A stretch of 18,817 bases of DNA from an uncultured Erysipelotrichaceae bacterium (GCA_900538465.1 UPXV01000042.1:1-18817), one strand, 5' to 3'. Counted from the first letter of the stretch, positions 6,963-15,341 are shown. The notes: generated by a model not told the origin, from the sequence alone. Numbers and translations are program-made.

Positions 6963-7559
6963 ATGCAAAATATTGATCAAGTATTTCTCTATATGAAAGA
7001 TGAAATTGAAAGACAAGCTAAGAATGAAGAAAAATCTATTCTTGATGAAGTGAAAGCACTTGAAGATGAAGCTTATGAATCTATGAAAGCTGAAGCCAAA
7101 AGAGATGCTGACTTAAAATTAAAACAAGAAGAAGAGGAAATGAGTTCTAATGCTTCTGCAGAGATTTCTGAAAGTCATATTGAAAGAACTAAGAAATTAA
7201 TTGAAAAAAGAGATGAATATGTGAAAGATATTTTCACAAAAGCACGTAATGAATTAATTGCTTTTAGTGAAAGTAAAGATTATGCATCTTTTATGAAAGC
7301 AAAAATTGAAAAAGTCGCTGCTGATTTTACAGGTGAACGTGCAGTTATGTATGTTGCAAGTAAAGATTTGGCTATGGAAAAAGAATTAGTGAAAGCTTTT
7401 GGACATGATATAAAAGTAGAAGCTAATGATGATATTACTATTGGAGGATTTATTATTGAAGATAAAGAGTCTTCTTTGGTTGTTGATGAAACTTTAGATT
7501 TTGCTTTAGATAATCAAAAAGAATGGTTCAATAAAAACTCTGGATTAATTATTAAATAG
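6963..7559 (+). CDS. ntpE: V-type ATPase subunit E (peripheral stalk)
   Basis: A 198-residue subunit E. Residues 1 to about 95 form one long charged helix (with stretches such as LDEVKALEDEAYESMKAEAKR). It would pair with the small coiled-coil product of the first gene of the operon as an outer stalk. The C-terminal part (about 100-198) is the alpha/beta domain that binds the catalytic head, including an ITIGGFIIEDKESS motif near residue 160. Length matches the family (190-205). GGAGAG lies just before ATG 6963. The A gene follows after 18 bases. Confidence 0.88.
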   Translation: MQNIDQVFLYMKDEIERQAKNEEKSILDEVKALEDEAYESMKAEAKRDADLKLKQEEEEMSSNASAEISESHIERTKKLIEKRDEYVKDIFTKARNELIAFSESKDYASFMKAKIEKVAADFTGERAVMYVASKDLAMEKELVKAFGHDIKVEANDDITIGGFIIEDKESSLVVDETLDFALDNQKEWFNKNSGLIIK

Positions 7560-7577
7560 GACAAGGGGGATAAATTT

Positions 7578-9329
7578 GTGAATGAAAATGTAATCTATTC
7601 AATCAATGGTCCCGTTGTTACAGTAAAAGATACTGATGCCTTTTCTATGTTAGAAATGGTTTATGTTGGAAATGCAAGATTAATTGGTGAAGTTATCTCA
7701 ATTAAGAAGGAATTTACAACAATCCAAGTCTATGAAACGACAACAGGATTGAAACCAGGTGAACCTGTATTCGCAACAGGGCAACCTATTTCTGTAACTC
7801 TTGGGCCTGGTATTTTAAGAAATATTTTTGATGGGATTGAAAGACCCCTAGAAGAAATTGCTAAAGAATCTGGATCATTTATTCCAACTGGAAGCCATGT
7901 TGCTCCGTTGAATAAAGAAAAATTATGGGATGTCACTATGGTTGCTAAAGTTGGTGACCAAGTCAAAGGTGGAGATATTTATGCCACTGTTCCTGAAACA
8001 GATTTAATTATGCATAAATGTATGGTTTCACCATATACAAAAGGAAAAGTTATTGAAGTTGCACCAAATGGTCAATATAAGATTGATGATGTGGTTATGA
8101 AAATTGAAACTGAGGATGGAGAGATTGTTGAATGTACATTAACTCAAAAATGGCCAATCAAACAATCTAGACCAGTTACAAAACGTTTACCAATCTCTAT
8201 GCCACTGATCACTGGTCAACGTGTTATTGATACATTGTTCCCAATTGCTAAAGGGGGAACAGCTGCTATCCCTGGTGGATTCGGTACTGGAAAAACAATG
8301 ACTCAACACCAACTTGCAAAATGGTGTGATGCTGATATTATTGTTTATGTAGGTTGTGGAGAACGTGGTAACGAAATGACTCAAGTTCTTGAAGAATTTA
8401 GAGAATTAATTGACCCTAAGTCAAATAAACCTTTAACTGATAGAACTGTCTTAATTGCTAACACTTCTAACATGCCAGTGGCAGCTCGTGAAGCTTCTAT
8501 TTATACAGGGGTTACACTTGCTGAATATTATCGTGATATGGGTTATCATGTTGCGATTATGGCTGACTCAACTTCTCGTTGGGCAGAAGCATTACGTGAA
8601 ATCTCTGGACGTTTGGAAGAAATGCCAGCTGAAGAAGGTTTCCCTGCTTACTTACCTTCACGTTTGTCTCAGTTCTATGAACGTGCTGGATATATGGATA
8701 ACTTAAATGGAACAAAAGGTTCTGTTACAATTATCGGAGCTGTTTCTCCTCAAGGAGCTGACTTCTCTGAACCAGTAACTCAAAATACAAAACGTTTCGT
8801 GCGTACTTTCTGGGCTTTGGATAAAGCTTTGGCTTATGCTCGTCACTATTTTGCGATTAACTGGAATCAAAGTTATAGTGAATATATTCCTGATCTTGAA
8901 AGATGGTTTAACAAAAATGTTGATCCTAAATTCTTAAGAGATCGTCAAGAACTAGCAAGTATTCTTGCAGAAGAAACAAAATTAATGGAAATCGTTAAAT
9001 TAATGGGATCTGATGTTTTACCTGATGATCAAAAATTAATTATTGAAGTTGCAAAATTAGTCCGTGTTGGATATTTACAACAAAATGCTTTCCATCCAGA
9101 TGATACTTATGTCCCACTTGAAAAACAATTAAAGATGATGGAAGTTATCTTATACTTGTATAAACGTGGTAAAGAAGTTGTGAATGCTGGAAAACCAATT
9201 CGTTTGATTTTGGAAACAGGTATTTTTGAAAGAGTTATCAAAATGAAATATGATGTTCCTAACAATAATTTAGCTTTATTTGATGATTATTATAAAGAAA
9301 TCGATGAAGCTGTAGCATCTATAGACTAA
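7578..9329 (+). CDS. ntpA: V-type ATPase catalytic subunit A
   Basis: A 583-residue catalytic subunit of the ATPase head, which alternates with B in a hexamer. The P-loop GGFGTGKT is at 233-240 with K239; the residue after the first glycine is Gly instead of the more usual Pro. Catalytic E262 lies in GERGNE, and ADSTSRWAEALREISGRLEE and EGFPAYLPSRL are standard A-subunit motifs. The A-specific non-homologous region lies between about 110 and 190 (for example GSFIPTGSHVAPL). It starts with GTG at 7578, with AAGGGGG (7563-7569) 8 bases upstream. Length is normal (578-600). Codon use is like its neighbours. Confidence 0.95.
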   Translation: MNENVIYSINGPVVTVKDTDAFSMLEMVYVGNARLIGEVISIKKEFTTIQVYETTTGLKPGEPVFATGQPISVTLGPGILRNIFDGIERPLEEIAKESGSFIPTGSHVAPLNKEKLWDVTMVAKVGDQVKGGDIYATVPETDLIMHKCMVSPYTKGKVIEVAPNGQYKIDDVVMKIETEDGEIVECTLTQKWPIKQSRPVTKRLPISMPLITGQRVIDTLFPIAKGGTAAIPGGFGTGKTMTQHQLAKWCDADIIVYVGCGERGNEMTQVLEEFRELIDPKSNKPLTDRTVLIANTSNMPVAAREASIYTGVTLAEYYRDMGYHVAIMADSTSRWAEALREISGRLEEMPAEEGFPAYLPSRLSQFYERAGYMDNLNGTKGSVTIIGAVSPQGADFSEPVTQNTKRFVRTFWALDKALAYARHYFAINWNQSYSEYIPDLERWFNKNVDPKFLRDRQELASILAEETKLMEIVKLMGSDVLPDDQKLIIEVAKLVRVGYLQQNAFHPDDTYVPLEKQLKMMEVILYLYKRGKEVVNAGKPIRLILETGIFERVIKMKYDVPNNNLALFDDYYKEIDEAVASID

Positions 9330-9343
9330 AGGAGGAATAAGTT

Positions 9344-10792
9344 ATGAGTCTTCAATATGTAGGGTTGAATGAAATTAACGGTTCATTAGTCGTATTAGAT
9401 CATGTTAAGGATGCTTCATATGACGAAATGGTCGAATTACAATGTAAAGATGGTTCAACTCGTTTAGGACGTATTGTTCAAATTGAAGGGGAAAGAGTTG
9501 TTGTTCAGGTTTTTGAAGGAACAAACTCTTTATCTCTTGCCAATACAAAAACTAGATTATTAGGTCATCCAATGGAATTACCAGTATCTAAAGAAATCTT
9601 GGGACGTGTGTTCTCAGGAGCTGGGAAACCAATTGATGGATTAGGTGAAATTTATGCTGAGAAATCAATGGATATTAATGGTCAACCATTAAATCCAGTT
9701 GCTCGTGTATACCCAAGAAACTATATTAATACTGGGATTTCATCTATTGACTGTTTAACAACATTGATTCGTGGACAAAAATTACCAATCTTCTCTGGAT
9801 CTGGTTTACCACACAATCAATTAGCTGTACAAATCGTTAAACAAGCAAAAGTTGCTGATGACGATGGAACAGGATTCGCTGTTGTCTTTGCGGCAATGGG
9901 GGTTACAAATGACGTTGCTGAATATTTCAGACGTTCATTTGAAGAAGCAGGTGTTATGCAAAGGGTTGTTATGTTCTTGAACTTATCAAATGACCCAATC
10001 ATCGAACGTACTTTAACACCTAGATGTGCATTAACTGCTGCTGAATATTTAGCTTATGAACATGATATGCATGTTTTGGTTGTTTATACTGATGTCACTT
10101 CTTATTGTGAAGCTTTACGTGAATTCTCTTCAAGTAAGGGAGAAATTCCTGGTCGTAAAGGTTACCCAGGATACTTATATTCTGATTTAGCTTCATTATA
10201 TGAAAGAGCAGGTATTGCGAAATCTGCAAAAGGATCAGTAACACAAATTCCTATTTTAACAATGCCTAACAATGACATTACTCACCCAGTTCCTGACTTA
10301 ACTGGATATATCACTGAAGGACAAATTACACTTGATTCTGAATTGAATGCAATGGGTGTTTATCCACCAGTTAGTGTTCTTCCATCTTTATCTCGTTTGA
10401 TGAAAGATGGTATTGGAGAAGGGTATACAAGAGCTGATCACTCAGATGTATCTAACCAATTGTTTGCAGCTTATGCACACGTACAAGATGTTAAGTCATT
10501 AACTTCAGTTATTGGTGAAGATGAATTGTCTGCAGTTGATAAAACATATATGGAATTTGGACGTTTATTTGAAAGATATTTCCTTAACCAAGGGTTTAAT
10601 ACAAACAGATCTATTGAAGAAACACTTGATTTAGGATGGACATTATTATCAGTTCTTCCTAAAGGTGAATTAGACCGTATTGATAATGCTGTATTAGAAC
10701 AATTCTATGATCATGAAAAAGCTGTAGCTCAATTTGGTCTTCAAGAAGATGCCATGATTAAAGAGTTACAACAGGCTGTCAATAATGGCTAA
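9344..10792 (+). CDS. ntpB: V-type ATPase regulatory subunit B
   Basis: A 482-residue non-catalytic head subunit. It has the ATPase fold but a degenerate P-loop (FSGSGLPHNQ, residues 150-159) in place of a GKT motif, as expected for B. Other B signatures are YPRNYINTGISSID, LNLSNDPIIERTLTPR, and PVLPSLSRLMK-type residues near 345. It is slightly longer than the usual 460-470, with the extra residues at the C-terminus (about 465-482, ending LQQAVNNG). A strong AAAGGAGGAA ribosome binding site precedes ATG 9344. Its last 8 bases overlap the start of the D gene, so the two are probably translationally coupled. Confidence 0.95.
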   Translation: MSLQYVGLNEINGSLVVLDHVKDASYDEMVELQCKDGSTRLGRIVQIEGERVVVQVFEGTNSLSLANTKTRLLGHPMELPVSKEILGRVFSGAGKPIDGLGEIYAEKSMDINGQPLNPVARVYPRNYINTGISSIDCLTTLIRGQKLPIFSGSGLPHNQLAVQIVKQAKVADDDGTGFAVVFAAMGVTNDVAEYFRRSFEEAGVMQRVVMFLNLSNDPIIERTLTPRCALTAAEYLAYEHDMHVLVVYTDVTSYCEALREFSSSKGEIPGRKGYPGYLYSDLASLYERAGIAKSAKGSVTQIPILTMPNNDITHPVPDLTGYITEGQITLDSELNAMGVYPPVSVLPSLSRLMKDGIGEGYTRADHSDVSNQLFAAYAHVQDVKSLTSVIGEDELSAVDKTYMEFGRLFERYFLNQGFNTNRSIEETLDLGWTLLSVLPKGELDRIDNAVLEQFYDHEKAVAQFGLQEDAMIKELQQAVNNG

Positions 10793-11429
10793 TCAAGTCT
10801 TTCCTACTAAAGGGAATTTAATTGCTACCAAAAAGTCATTAGAACTCGCATATCTAGGTTATGACTTGATGGATAAGAAAAGAAATGTTCTAATCAAGGA
10901 AATGATGAGTTTATTAGACGATGTCAAGATGATTAGAGATGACATCACTGAATCATATGAAAAGGCATATTATGCACTTCAAGAAGCCAATATGTCTTTG
11001 GGTATTATCAGTGATATTGTTGAAGCTGTACCTATTGACGAAGGAATTAGTGTCACTTATCGAAGTGTTATGGGAGTGGAAATTCCTAAAGTCACTTATG
11101 AAAAAACACCACTTCGTTTAGGTTATGGTTTTGAAAGAGCAAACTCAAAAGTTGACTATGCCTATAGATGTTTCTATCATGTCAAAGAGTTAACTGTTAA
11201 GTTAGCTGAAATTGAAAACGCAGTGTATCGTTTAGCGAATGCTATTCGTAAAACACAAAAAAGAGCTAATGCCCTTAAAAATATTTCAATTCCAGACTTT
11301 GAAAGAACAGTAAAATTTATTAGTGAAGCTCTTGATGAAAAAGATAGAGAAGAATTCTCTCGTCAAAAAGTCATCAAAACTCAAAAAGATAAACAAGAGA
11401 AATTAAAGAAAGAACAAGATCTATCGTGA
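10785..11429 (+). CDS. ntpD: V-type ATPase subunit D (central shaft)
   Basis: A 214-residue central shaft subunit. It begins with the typical PTKGNLIATKKSLELAYLGY and ends in a long C-terminal helix with NALKNISIPDFERTVKFI, a hallmark of D. The N- and C-terminal helices form the coiled coil that turns inside the A3B3 head. It overlaps the B gene by 8 bases and lacks a ribosome binding site of its own that stands out, so coupling to B is likely. The last codons (EQDLS and stop) lie inside the operon terminator hairpin. The same C-terminal coding/terminator element recurs at the end of the gene at 15328-15951. Confidence 0.92.
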   Translation: MANQVFPTKGNLIATKKSLELAYLGYDLMDKKRNVLIKEMMSLLDDVKMIRDDITESYEKAYYALQEANMSLGIISDIVEAVPIDEGISVTYRSVMGVEIPKVTYEKTPLRLGYGFERANSKVDYAYRCFYHVKELTVKLAEIENAVYRLANAIRKTQKRANALKNISIPDFERTVKFISEALDEKDREEFSRQKVIKTQKDKQEKLKKEQDLS

Positions 11430-11446
11430 TCTTGTTCTCTTTTTTT
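11411..11446 (+). terminator. V-ATPase operon terminator overlapping the D gene end
   Basis: AGAACAAGATC (11411-11421) pairs perfectly with GATCTTGTTCT (11428-11438) around the loop TATCGT. A T-run (11440-11446) follows. The D stop codon TGA (11427-11429) spans the loop and the first bases of the 3' arm. The sequence from 11407 to 11436 is nearly identical to 15929-15958. Confidence 0.88.
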
Positions 11447-11468
11447 ATTCAAAAGCACTATTTTCTCC

Positions 11469-11488
11469 TTGTACTAAAAGGTATTTGT
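11469..11488. promoter_or_regulatory. Shared palindromic operator, copy 1 (ABC operon)
   Basis: TTGTACT-AAAA-GGTAT-TTGT is an imperfect palindrome (GTACT / GGTAT). It aligns without gaps with the site at 13032-13051 and overlaps the -35 box. Sites of GTACT/AGTAC symmetry recall operators of YtrA-type GntR repressors that control ABC exporters, but that link is from memory and no such regulator is encoded in the window. Confidence 0.6.
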
Positions 11489-11513
11489 CAAATGATGAAA
11501 ATGGGTTTATAAT
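11485..11513 (+). promoter_or_regulatory. Promoter of the ABC transporter operon
   Basis: TTGTCA (11485-11490), a 17-base spacer and a perfect TATAAT (11508-11513) form a near-consensus promoter. The leader of about 45 bases ends in the AAGGAGAGGG ribosome binding site. A repressor on the overlapping operator would block RNA polymerase. Confidence 0.8.
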
Positions 11514-11562
11514 GGAAGTAACCTATTAAAATAGGGATATACAATAAGGAGAGGGAAAAATC

Positions 11563-12285
11563 ATGGAAGATATTATTGTTACAAAGAATTTAACGAAGAA
11601 ATTCAAAGGAACAAAAGCCAATGATAATATTTCACTGAATATTAAAAAGGGAAGTATTTATGGATTAATTGGTAGAAATGGAGCTGGAAAGACAACATTA
11701 ATGAGAATGTTATTGGGGTTAATAGAACCAACTGAAGGCGATATTGAATTATTTGGTAAATCTGGCAAAGAGATGAATGAACAAAGAAAGAAAATTGGTT
11801 CTATTATTGAAACACCAGCCTTTTATTCAAAACTTACAGCTTATGAAAATCTTGTTGTAAGAGCTGATTTAATTGGATTGAAGAATAAAAAGCATTATAT
11901 TGAAGACGCTTTAAAGAAAGTGAATTTATATGACAAAAGAAATTGTAAAACAAAAGAGTTTTCTTTAGGAATGCGACAAAGTTTAGGAATTGCATGTGCT
12001 ATTCTTGGGAATCCAGAATTACTTATACTTGATGAACCTATTAATGGTTTGGATCCAATTGCTATTGCAAATATTAGAGAAATATTGCAAGAATTAAATA
12101 AAAATGGAACAACAATTATTATTTCAAGTCATATTTTAGAAGAAATGGAAAAATTAGCAACTTGTTATGGTTTTATTGTTAATGGTCAATTGGTAAAAGA
12201 AATTAATGAAGATGAAGTAAAATCAAAACATATTGACTTAGAAAAATTATTTATTGAAATAGCTGGAGGACATACACATGAGTAG
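11563..12285 (+). CDS. ABC transporter ATP-binding protein, BcrA/lantibiotic-export type
   Basis: A 240-residue ATPase subunit. Walker A GRNGAGKT is at 37-44, the signature SLGMRQ at 134-139, Walker B LLILDEP at 153-159, and the switch histidine is H190. The Q-loop region reads IIETPAFYSKLTAYENL, the form typical of BcrA-like exporters that give resistance or immunity to peptide antibiotics. It would drive the permease encoded next, whose start overlaps its end by 8 bases. It has its own promoter with an operator over the -35, so it is likely inducible. The transported compound cannot be told from sequence; membrane-active peptides are the common case for this family. Confidence 0.88.
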   Translation: MEDIIVTKNLTKKFKGTKANDNISLNIKKGSIYGLIGRNGAGKTTLMRMLLGLIEPTEGDIELFGKSGKEMNEQRKKIGSIIETPAFYSKLTAYENLVVRADLIGLKNKKHYIEDALKKVNLYDKRNCKTKEFSLGMRQSLGIACAILGNPELLILDEPINGLDPIAIANIREILQELNKNGTTIIISSHILEEMEKLATCYGFIVNGQLVKEINEDEVKSKHIDLEKLFIEIAGGHTHE

Positions 12286-12985
12286 AATATTAAAAACCGA
12301 ATTATATAAATTAAGACATAATAAGTCTTATTGGCTTATTCTTTTGATTTCAATTGTTTGTTTTTTGGGATTGGCTTATTTAGATAATACACAAACAAAT
12401 GTGAATGAAATTGTTGCTTCTTCAGCTGCAATGGTACCTCTATTTGGTGTTGTTATTACAATTGGAATAGCCCAAAGTGATTATAATGATGGAACACTTA
12501 AAAATGTAGTAAGTTCTGGAATAAGTCGAATGAGTATCTATATTGGTAAGCTAATAACGGCTTTTATTGGAAGTTTGGGAGTATTTGTAGTTGAGGCAGT
12601 TATTGGAATTGCAGCAGCTATTTATCATGGAAGTTCAGTTCAAATTGATATTTTATTTGTTGTTAGATCTATATCTTTACAAGCTTTCATTATTTTGAAT
12701 TATACAGTGATTTATTTCTTAATTGGAAATTTTATAAGAAGTTCTGCTTTGGCAGTTACTCTATCATTTGCATTAAATTTATTTGGAACATTTGCTTTTG
12801 GTTTTGTGACAAATTATTTACATGTGAGTGGTTTGATGAGTTATGAACTTGGAAATGTAGCAGCTGCTGTAGAAAAGGTAACAATTGAAAATGTGACTTT
12901 TATGCATTTAGGTGCATTAACTCTTGTCATTGTTGGATTTGCTATATTAGGTGGTTATATTTTCTCTAAACAAGAAGTTAAATAA
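12278..12985 (+). CDS. ABC-2 type permease
   Basis: A 235-residue membrane protein with six hydrophobic segments (about 17-35, 50-68, 88-112, 128-148, 153-178 and 207-230). It starts with MSRILKTELYKLRHNKSYW, the cytoplasmic N-terminus typical of ABC-2 and lantibiotic-immunity permeases (LKTELYKL..K.). The segment QSDYNDGTLKNVVSSGISR after the second span is a family mark. It overlaps the ATPase gene by 8 bases and forms the exporter with it. A terminator follows directly. Confidence 0.85.
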   Translation: MSRILKTELYKLRHNKSYWLILLISIVCFLGLAYLDNTQTNVNEIVASSAAMVPLFGVVITIGIAQSDYNDGTLKNVVSSGISRMSIYIGKLITAFIGSLGVFVVEAVIGIAAAIYHGSSVQIDILFVVRSISLQAFIILNYTVIYFLIGNFIRSSALAVTLSFALNLFGTFAFGFVTNYLHVSGLMSYELGNVAAAVEKVTIENVTFMHLGALTLVIVGFAILGGYIFSKQEVK

Positions 12986-12994
12986 TAAAAAAAG

Positions 12995-13029
12995 AAACAT
13001 TGATAATGAAAAAAAATCAATGTTTTTTT
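12995..13029 (+). terminator. Terminator of the ABC transporter operon
   Basis: AAACATTGAT (12995-13004) pairs with ATCAATGTTT (13016-13025) around an 11-base A-rich loop and runs into seven Ts (13023-13029). It separates the ABC operon from the ion-channel operon, whose operator starts 3 bases later. Confidence 0.8.
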
Positions 13030-13031
13030 GC

Positions 13032-13051
13032 TTGTACTCAAAAGTACTTGT
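13032..13051. promoter_or_regulatory. Shared palindromic operator, copy 2 (ion-channel operon)
   Basis: TTGTACT-CAAA-AGTAC-TTGT contains a perfect GTACT/AGTAC inverted repeat with a 4-base centre. It matches the site at 11469-11488 in 16 of 20 positions with identical spacing. As in copy 1, its final TTGT is the start of the -35 box. The shared layout implies that one regulator controls both operons. Confidence 0.6.
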
Positions 13052-13076
13052 TATGTTTTGTCTAAAATAGTAAAAT
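13048..13076 (+). promoter_or_regulatory. Promoter of the ion-channel operon
   Basis: TTGTTA (13048-13053), a 17-base spacer and TAAAAT (13071-13076) reproduce the operator/-35/-10 layout of the promoter at 11485-11513. A second possible -35 (TTGTCT, 13058-13063) lies 18 bases before TATGAT (13082-13087). Confidence 0.6.
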
Positions 13077-13110
13077 AAATATATGATAAAGAAAAAGGGA
13101 GGAAAGAAAA

Positions 13111-13512
13111 ATGGAAGCAAAGGGGAAAAACTATCTAAGAATAAGTGGTATTTTAGAACTACTTATAGGTATTGCTAACTTAGCTTTATTGTTTTATGTT
13201 ATGAATGTTGGAGATAAAGGATTGTATCAACAATTAGGTATTCCTATTGGTGAAGAAACAATCATTAAATTATTTCTTTCATATGGTATGAGTTTGTTAT
13301 GTGTTATAGCAGGTCTTATTGGAATAGCATTTGCAAATAGTGTGAAGCATGCTAAGTTATGTTTGATGGTTGGATACATTTTGATGGCAGTTGTTGTTGC
13401 ACAATATGGAACAGGAACTGACTGGACAACAAATCATATTATTTCATTGTCATGTTCTTTAATTGTACCTGCATTTTATATTTTTGGTGCGACTTTGAAC
13501 AAACGTAGTTAG
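13111..13512 (+). CDS. Small four-helix membrane protein, unknown function
   Basis: A 133-residue protein with four predicted membrane helices (about 10-32, 50-74, 80-98 and 108-128) and short loops. I do not recognise a family. It starts with ATG 13111 after GGGAGGAAAG and is the first gene of the operon with the channel-like genes; the next gene begins 11 bases after its stop. No catalytic motif is visible. A few charged residues in the loops (GIPIGEETIIK and TGTDWTTNH) are the only conspicuous features. An accessory role for the channel proteins is possible from position only. Confidence 0.7.
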   Translation: MEAKGKNYLRISGILELLIGIANLALLFYVMNVGDKGLYQQLGIPIGEETIIKLFLSYGMSLLCVIAGLIGIAFANSVKHAKLCLMVGYILMAVVVAQYGTGTDWTTNHIISLSCSLIVPAFYIFGATLNKRS

Positions 13513-13523
13513 GAGGTATTGTG

Positions 13524-14609
13524 ATGAGTTGGAAAAATCTTGAAAAATGGCAAAAGAGGAAACTTATCATCGGAGTTTCATTAATTGTTGTTATTGCGAT
13601 TGTTTATTTAGGTTTTACAGTAAATATGTTATATCAAGATAAGAAAAGTGAAGATTATTATTGGGATAGCAATCTCACAATGAGCCAAGAATTACAGCAA
13701 GAAGTCAAACAAAGAAGTGGAAATGCAACTCAAGTTTTAGTTGGGTCATATATTGAGAATTTAAAAGAAGTCAATATAAAAAGTAGTTATTTTAGAGCTG
13801 TTTATGAAATTTGGTTTAAATGGGAAGGAAATCCTGATTTAGATATGATCAAACATTTTCATGTTTATAAGGGAAGTATCAATAGTACAGAAGTTATGAA
13901 AGATTATCATGATGGAAATACAAATTATCAATTGATTAGAGCTGATATCACTGTCACTAAAAATTATTGGACACGTCGTTTTCCTTTAGAGTCACATCAA
14001 TTGCGTATGTATTTAGAATCTACATATCCAATTGAACAAGTTGTCTTGAATGCTGATGTTGATAATAGTGGCTACAATGGAAATTTAAGTATTTCTGGAT
14101 ATAATTTACGTCGACATGCTACGGCTACATATGCAGTTGAATATGATAATGCTCATAGTGATCCACAAATTAAAAAAGATGTCATGACTTCAGAATTTGT
14201 AACAGCAATGGAGATAAATCGTGATGGTATAGGATTATACTTGAAATGTTTTATCGCTTTAGTTGGAACAATCTCTTGGGTTATGATAGCACTGTTTATT
14301 TGTACTCATCACCATGTTGATCCTTTGGGAATGATGCCAGCCGCTTTATTTGGTACTGTGACAAATATAATGGTAGGTGCAAATCTTTTACCAGATGCCT
14401 TACAAACTGGATTGTTAGAGTTTGAAAATATTTTTGGTATTATGATTATTCTGTCGTGTGCAATTGCGGTTATTAATATCAATCGTGTAAGAACAAAATG
14501 GCAGGATAAGGAGTTTGCTACTTACTTAGGACGTATCATTTTCTGTTTGTTATTGTTCTTTATCGTTGTTGGAAATATTCTATTGCCACTTTCTGCATAT
14601 TTGAATTAG
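13524..14609 (+). CDS. Pentameric ligand-gated ion channel (Cys-loop superfamily)-like protein
   Basis: A membrane protein of 361 residues. An N-terminal hydrophobic segment (about 12-36) is followed by a beta-rich outer domain (about 65-225) and four membrane helices (about 236-259, 267-289, 298-318 and 335-357). This is the layout of pentameric ligand-gated channels. Within the outer domain RRFPLESHQLRMYLES (about 151-166) matches the RRYPFDSQTL region of the Gloeobacter channel GLIC. VVLNADVDNSG and LSISGYNL align with its next strands, and TNIMVGANLLP aligns with the end of its pore helix (FNILVETNLP); these comparisons are from memory. There is no Cys pair in the outer domain, as in other prokaryotic members. 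Deviations are a Pro within the pore helix (near 272), no Pro in the first helix and no clear loop A W-x-P. ATG 13524 is preferred to GTG 13521 because AGGAGG (13511-13516) is then 7 bases away. A distantly similar domain of unknown function (DUF4436-type) is the main alternative. Confidence 0.6.
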   Translation: MSWKNLEKWQKRKLIIGVSLIVVIAIVYLGFTVNMLYQDKKSEDYYWDSNLTMSQELQQEVKQRSGNATQVLVGSYIENLKEVNIKSSYFRAVYEIWFKWEGNPDLDMIKHFHVYKGSINSTEVMKDYHDGNTNYQLIRADITVTKNYWTRRFPLESHQLRMYLESTYPIEQVVLNADVDNSGYNGNLSISGYNLRRHATATYAVEYDNAHSDPQIKKDVMTSEFVTAMEINRDGIGLYLKCFIALVGTISWVMIALFICTHHHVDPLGMMPAALFGTVTNIMVGANLLPDALQTGLLEFENIFGIMIILSCAIAVININRVRTKWQDKEFATYLGRIIFCLLLFFIVVGNILLPLSAYLN

Positions 14610-14618
14610 GTGATATGT

Positions 14619-15341
14619 ATGATGAGAGAGAGAATTTTTACAATTATAGAGAAATCACAACCTGGAGATCGTATTAGTCACTATTATGATTGGTTTATTA
14701 TGGGGGTATCACTTTTAAGTGTCACACCCTTAATGGTAAGAACACAAAGTCAAGTCTTTATAACAATTGAGACAGTGACAGTTTATTTGTTGTTTTTGGA
14801 TTATATATTGCGTTGGATGACTCATGATTATCGTGTGCAAAAGCATTCACCTTGGGCATTTATTATTTATCCAGTGACACCATTTGCTATTATGGATTTA
14901 GTTTCTATTTTACCATCAATTGGATTATTGCCTTCTGGATTTATGATTTTACGTTTACTAAGATTAACAAAACTTTTACATTATTCTCAGAGTTTTAGAC
15001 ACATTGTTAATGTTTTTAAAAAACAACATAAAACATTATGTTCAGTCTTATTGATTGCAATATTCTATATTTTTGTATCAGCACTCATTATGTTTGTGCA
15101 TGAACCAGAAACAACATTCCCAACTTTCTTTGATGCTTTATATTGGGCAACCACAGCATTAACGACAGTTGGATATGGGGACGTTTATCCGCATACTGAA
15201 TTAGGAAAGTTAATCAGTATGATCTCAAGTTTATTTGGTGTTGCTATTATTGCTATGCCTGCTGGTATTGTGACAGGTGGTTTCTTAGAAGAAATACAAA
15301 ATGCAAATCATGAAGGAGGCAACAACAATGAAAATGAATAA
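14619..15341 (+). CDS. Voltage-gated-type potassium channel, six helices
   Basis: A 240-residue cation channel with a voltage-sensor module S1-S4 (about 24-41, 47-68, 80-101 and 107-121) and a pore module S5-P-S6 (138-161, 171-188 and 197-223). The filter TTVGYGD (182-188) is the K+ selectivity signature. S2 and S3 carry acidic residues (E51, D61 and D93), and S4 has a reduced set of charges (R112, R115 and K118) spaced by three. Length fits short bacterial Kv channels of the KvAP type. ATG 14619 (or 14622) is chosen because AGGTGAT (14608-14614) precedes it and overlaps the stop of the upstream gene; a GTG at 14610 would lie inside that site. The gene is translationally linked to the pentameric channel-like gene before it and overlaps the gene after it by 14 bases. 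The C-terminus is polar and short, with no ligand-binding domain. Confidence 0.9.
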   Translation: MMRERIFTIIEKSQPGDRISHYYDWFIMGVSLLSVTPLMVRTQSQVFITIETVTVYLLFLDYILRWMTHDYRVQKHSPWAFIIYPVTPFAIMDLVSILPSIGLLPSGFMILRLLRLTKLLHYSQSFRHIVNVFKKQHKTLCSVLLIAIFYIFVSALIMFVHEPETTFPTFFDALYWATTALTTVGYGDVYPHTELGKLISMISSLFGVAIIAMPAGIVTGGFLEEIQNANHEGGNNNENE

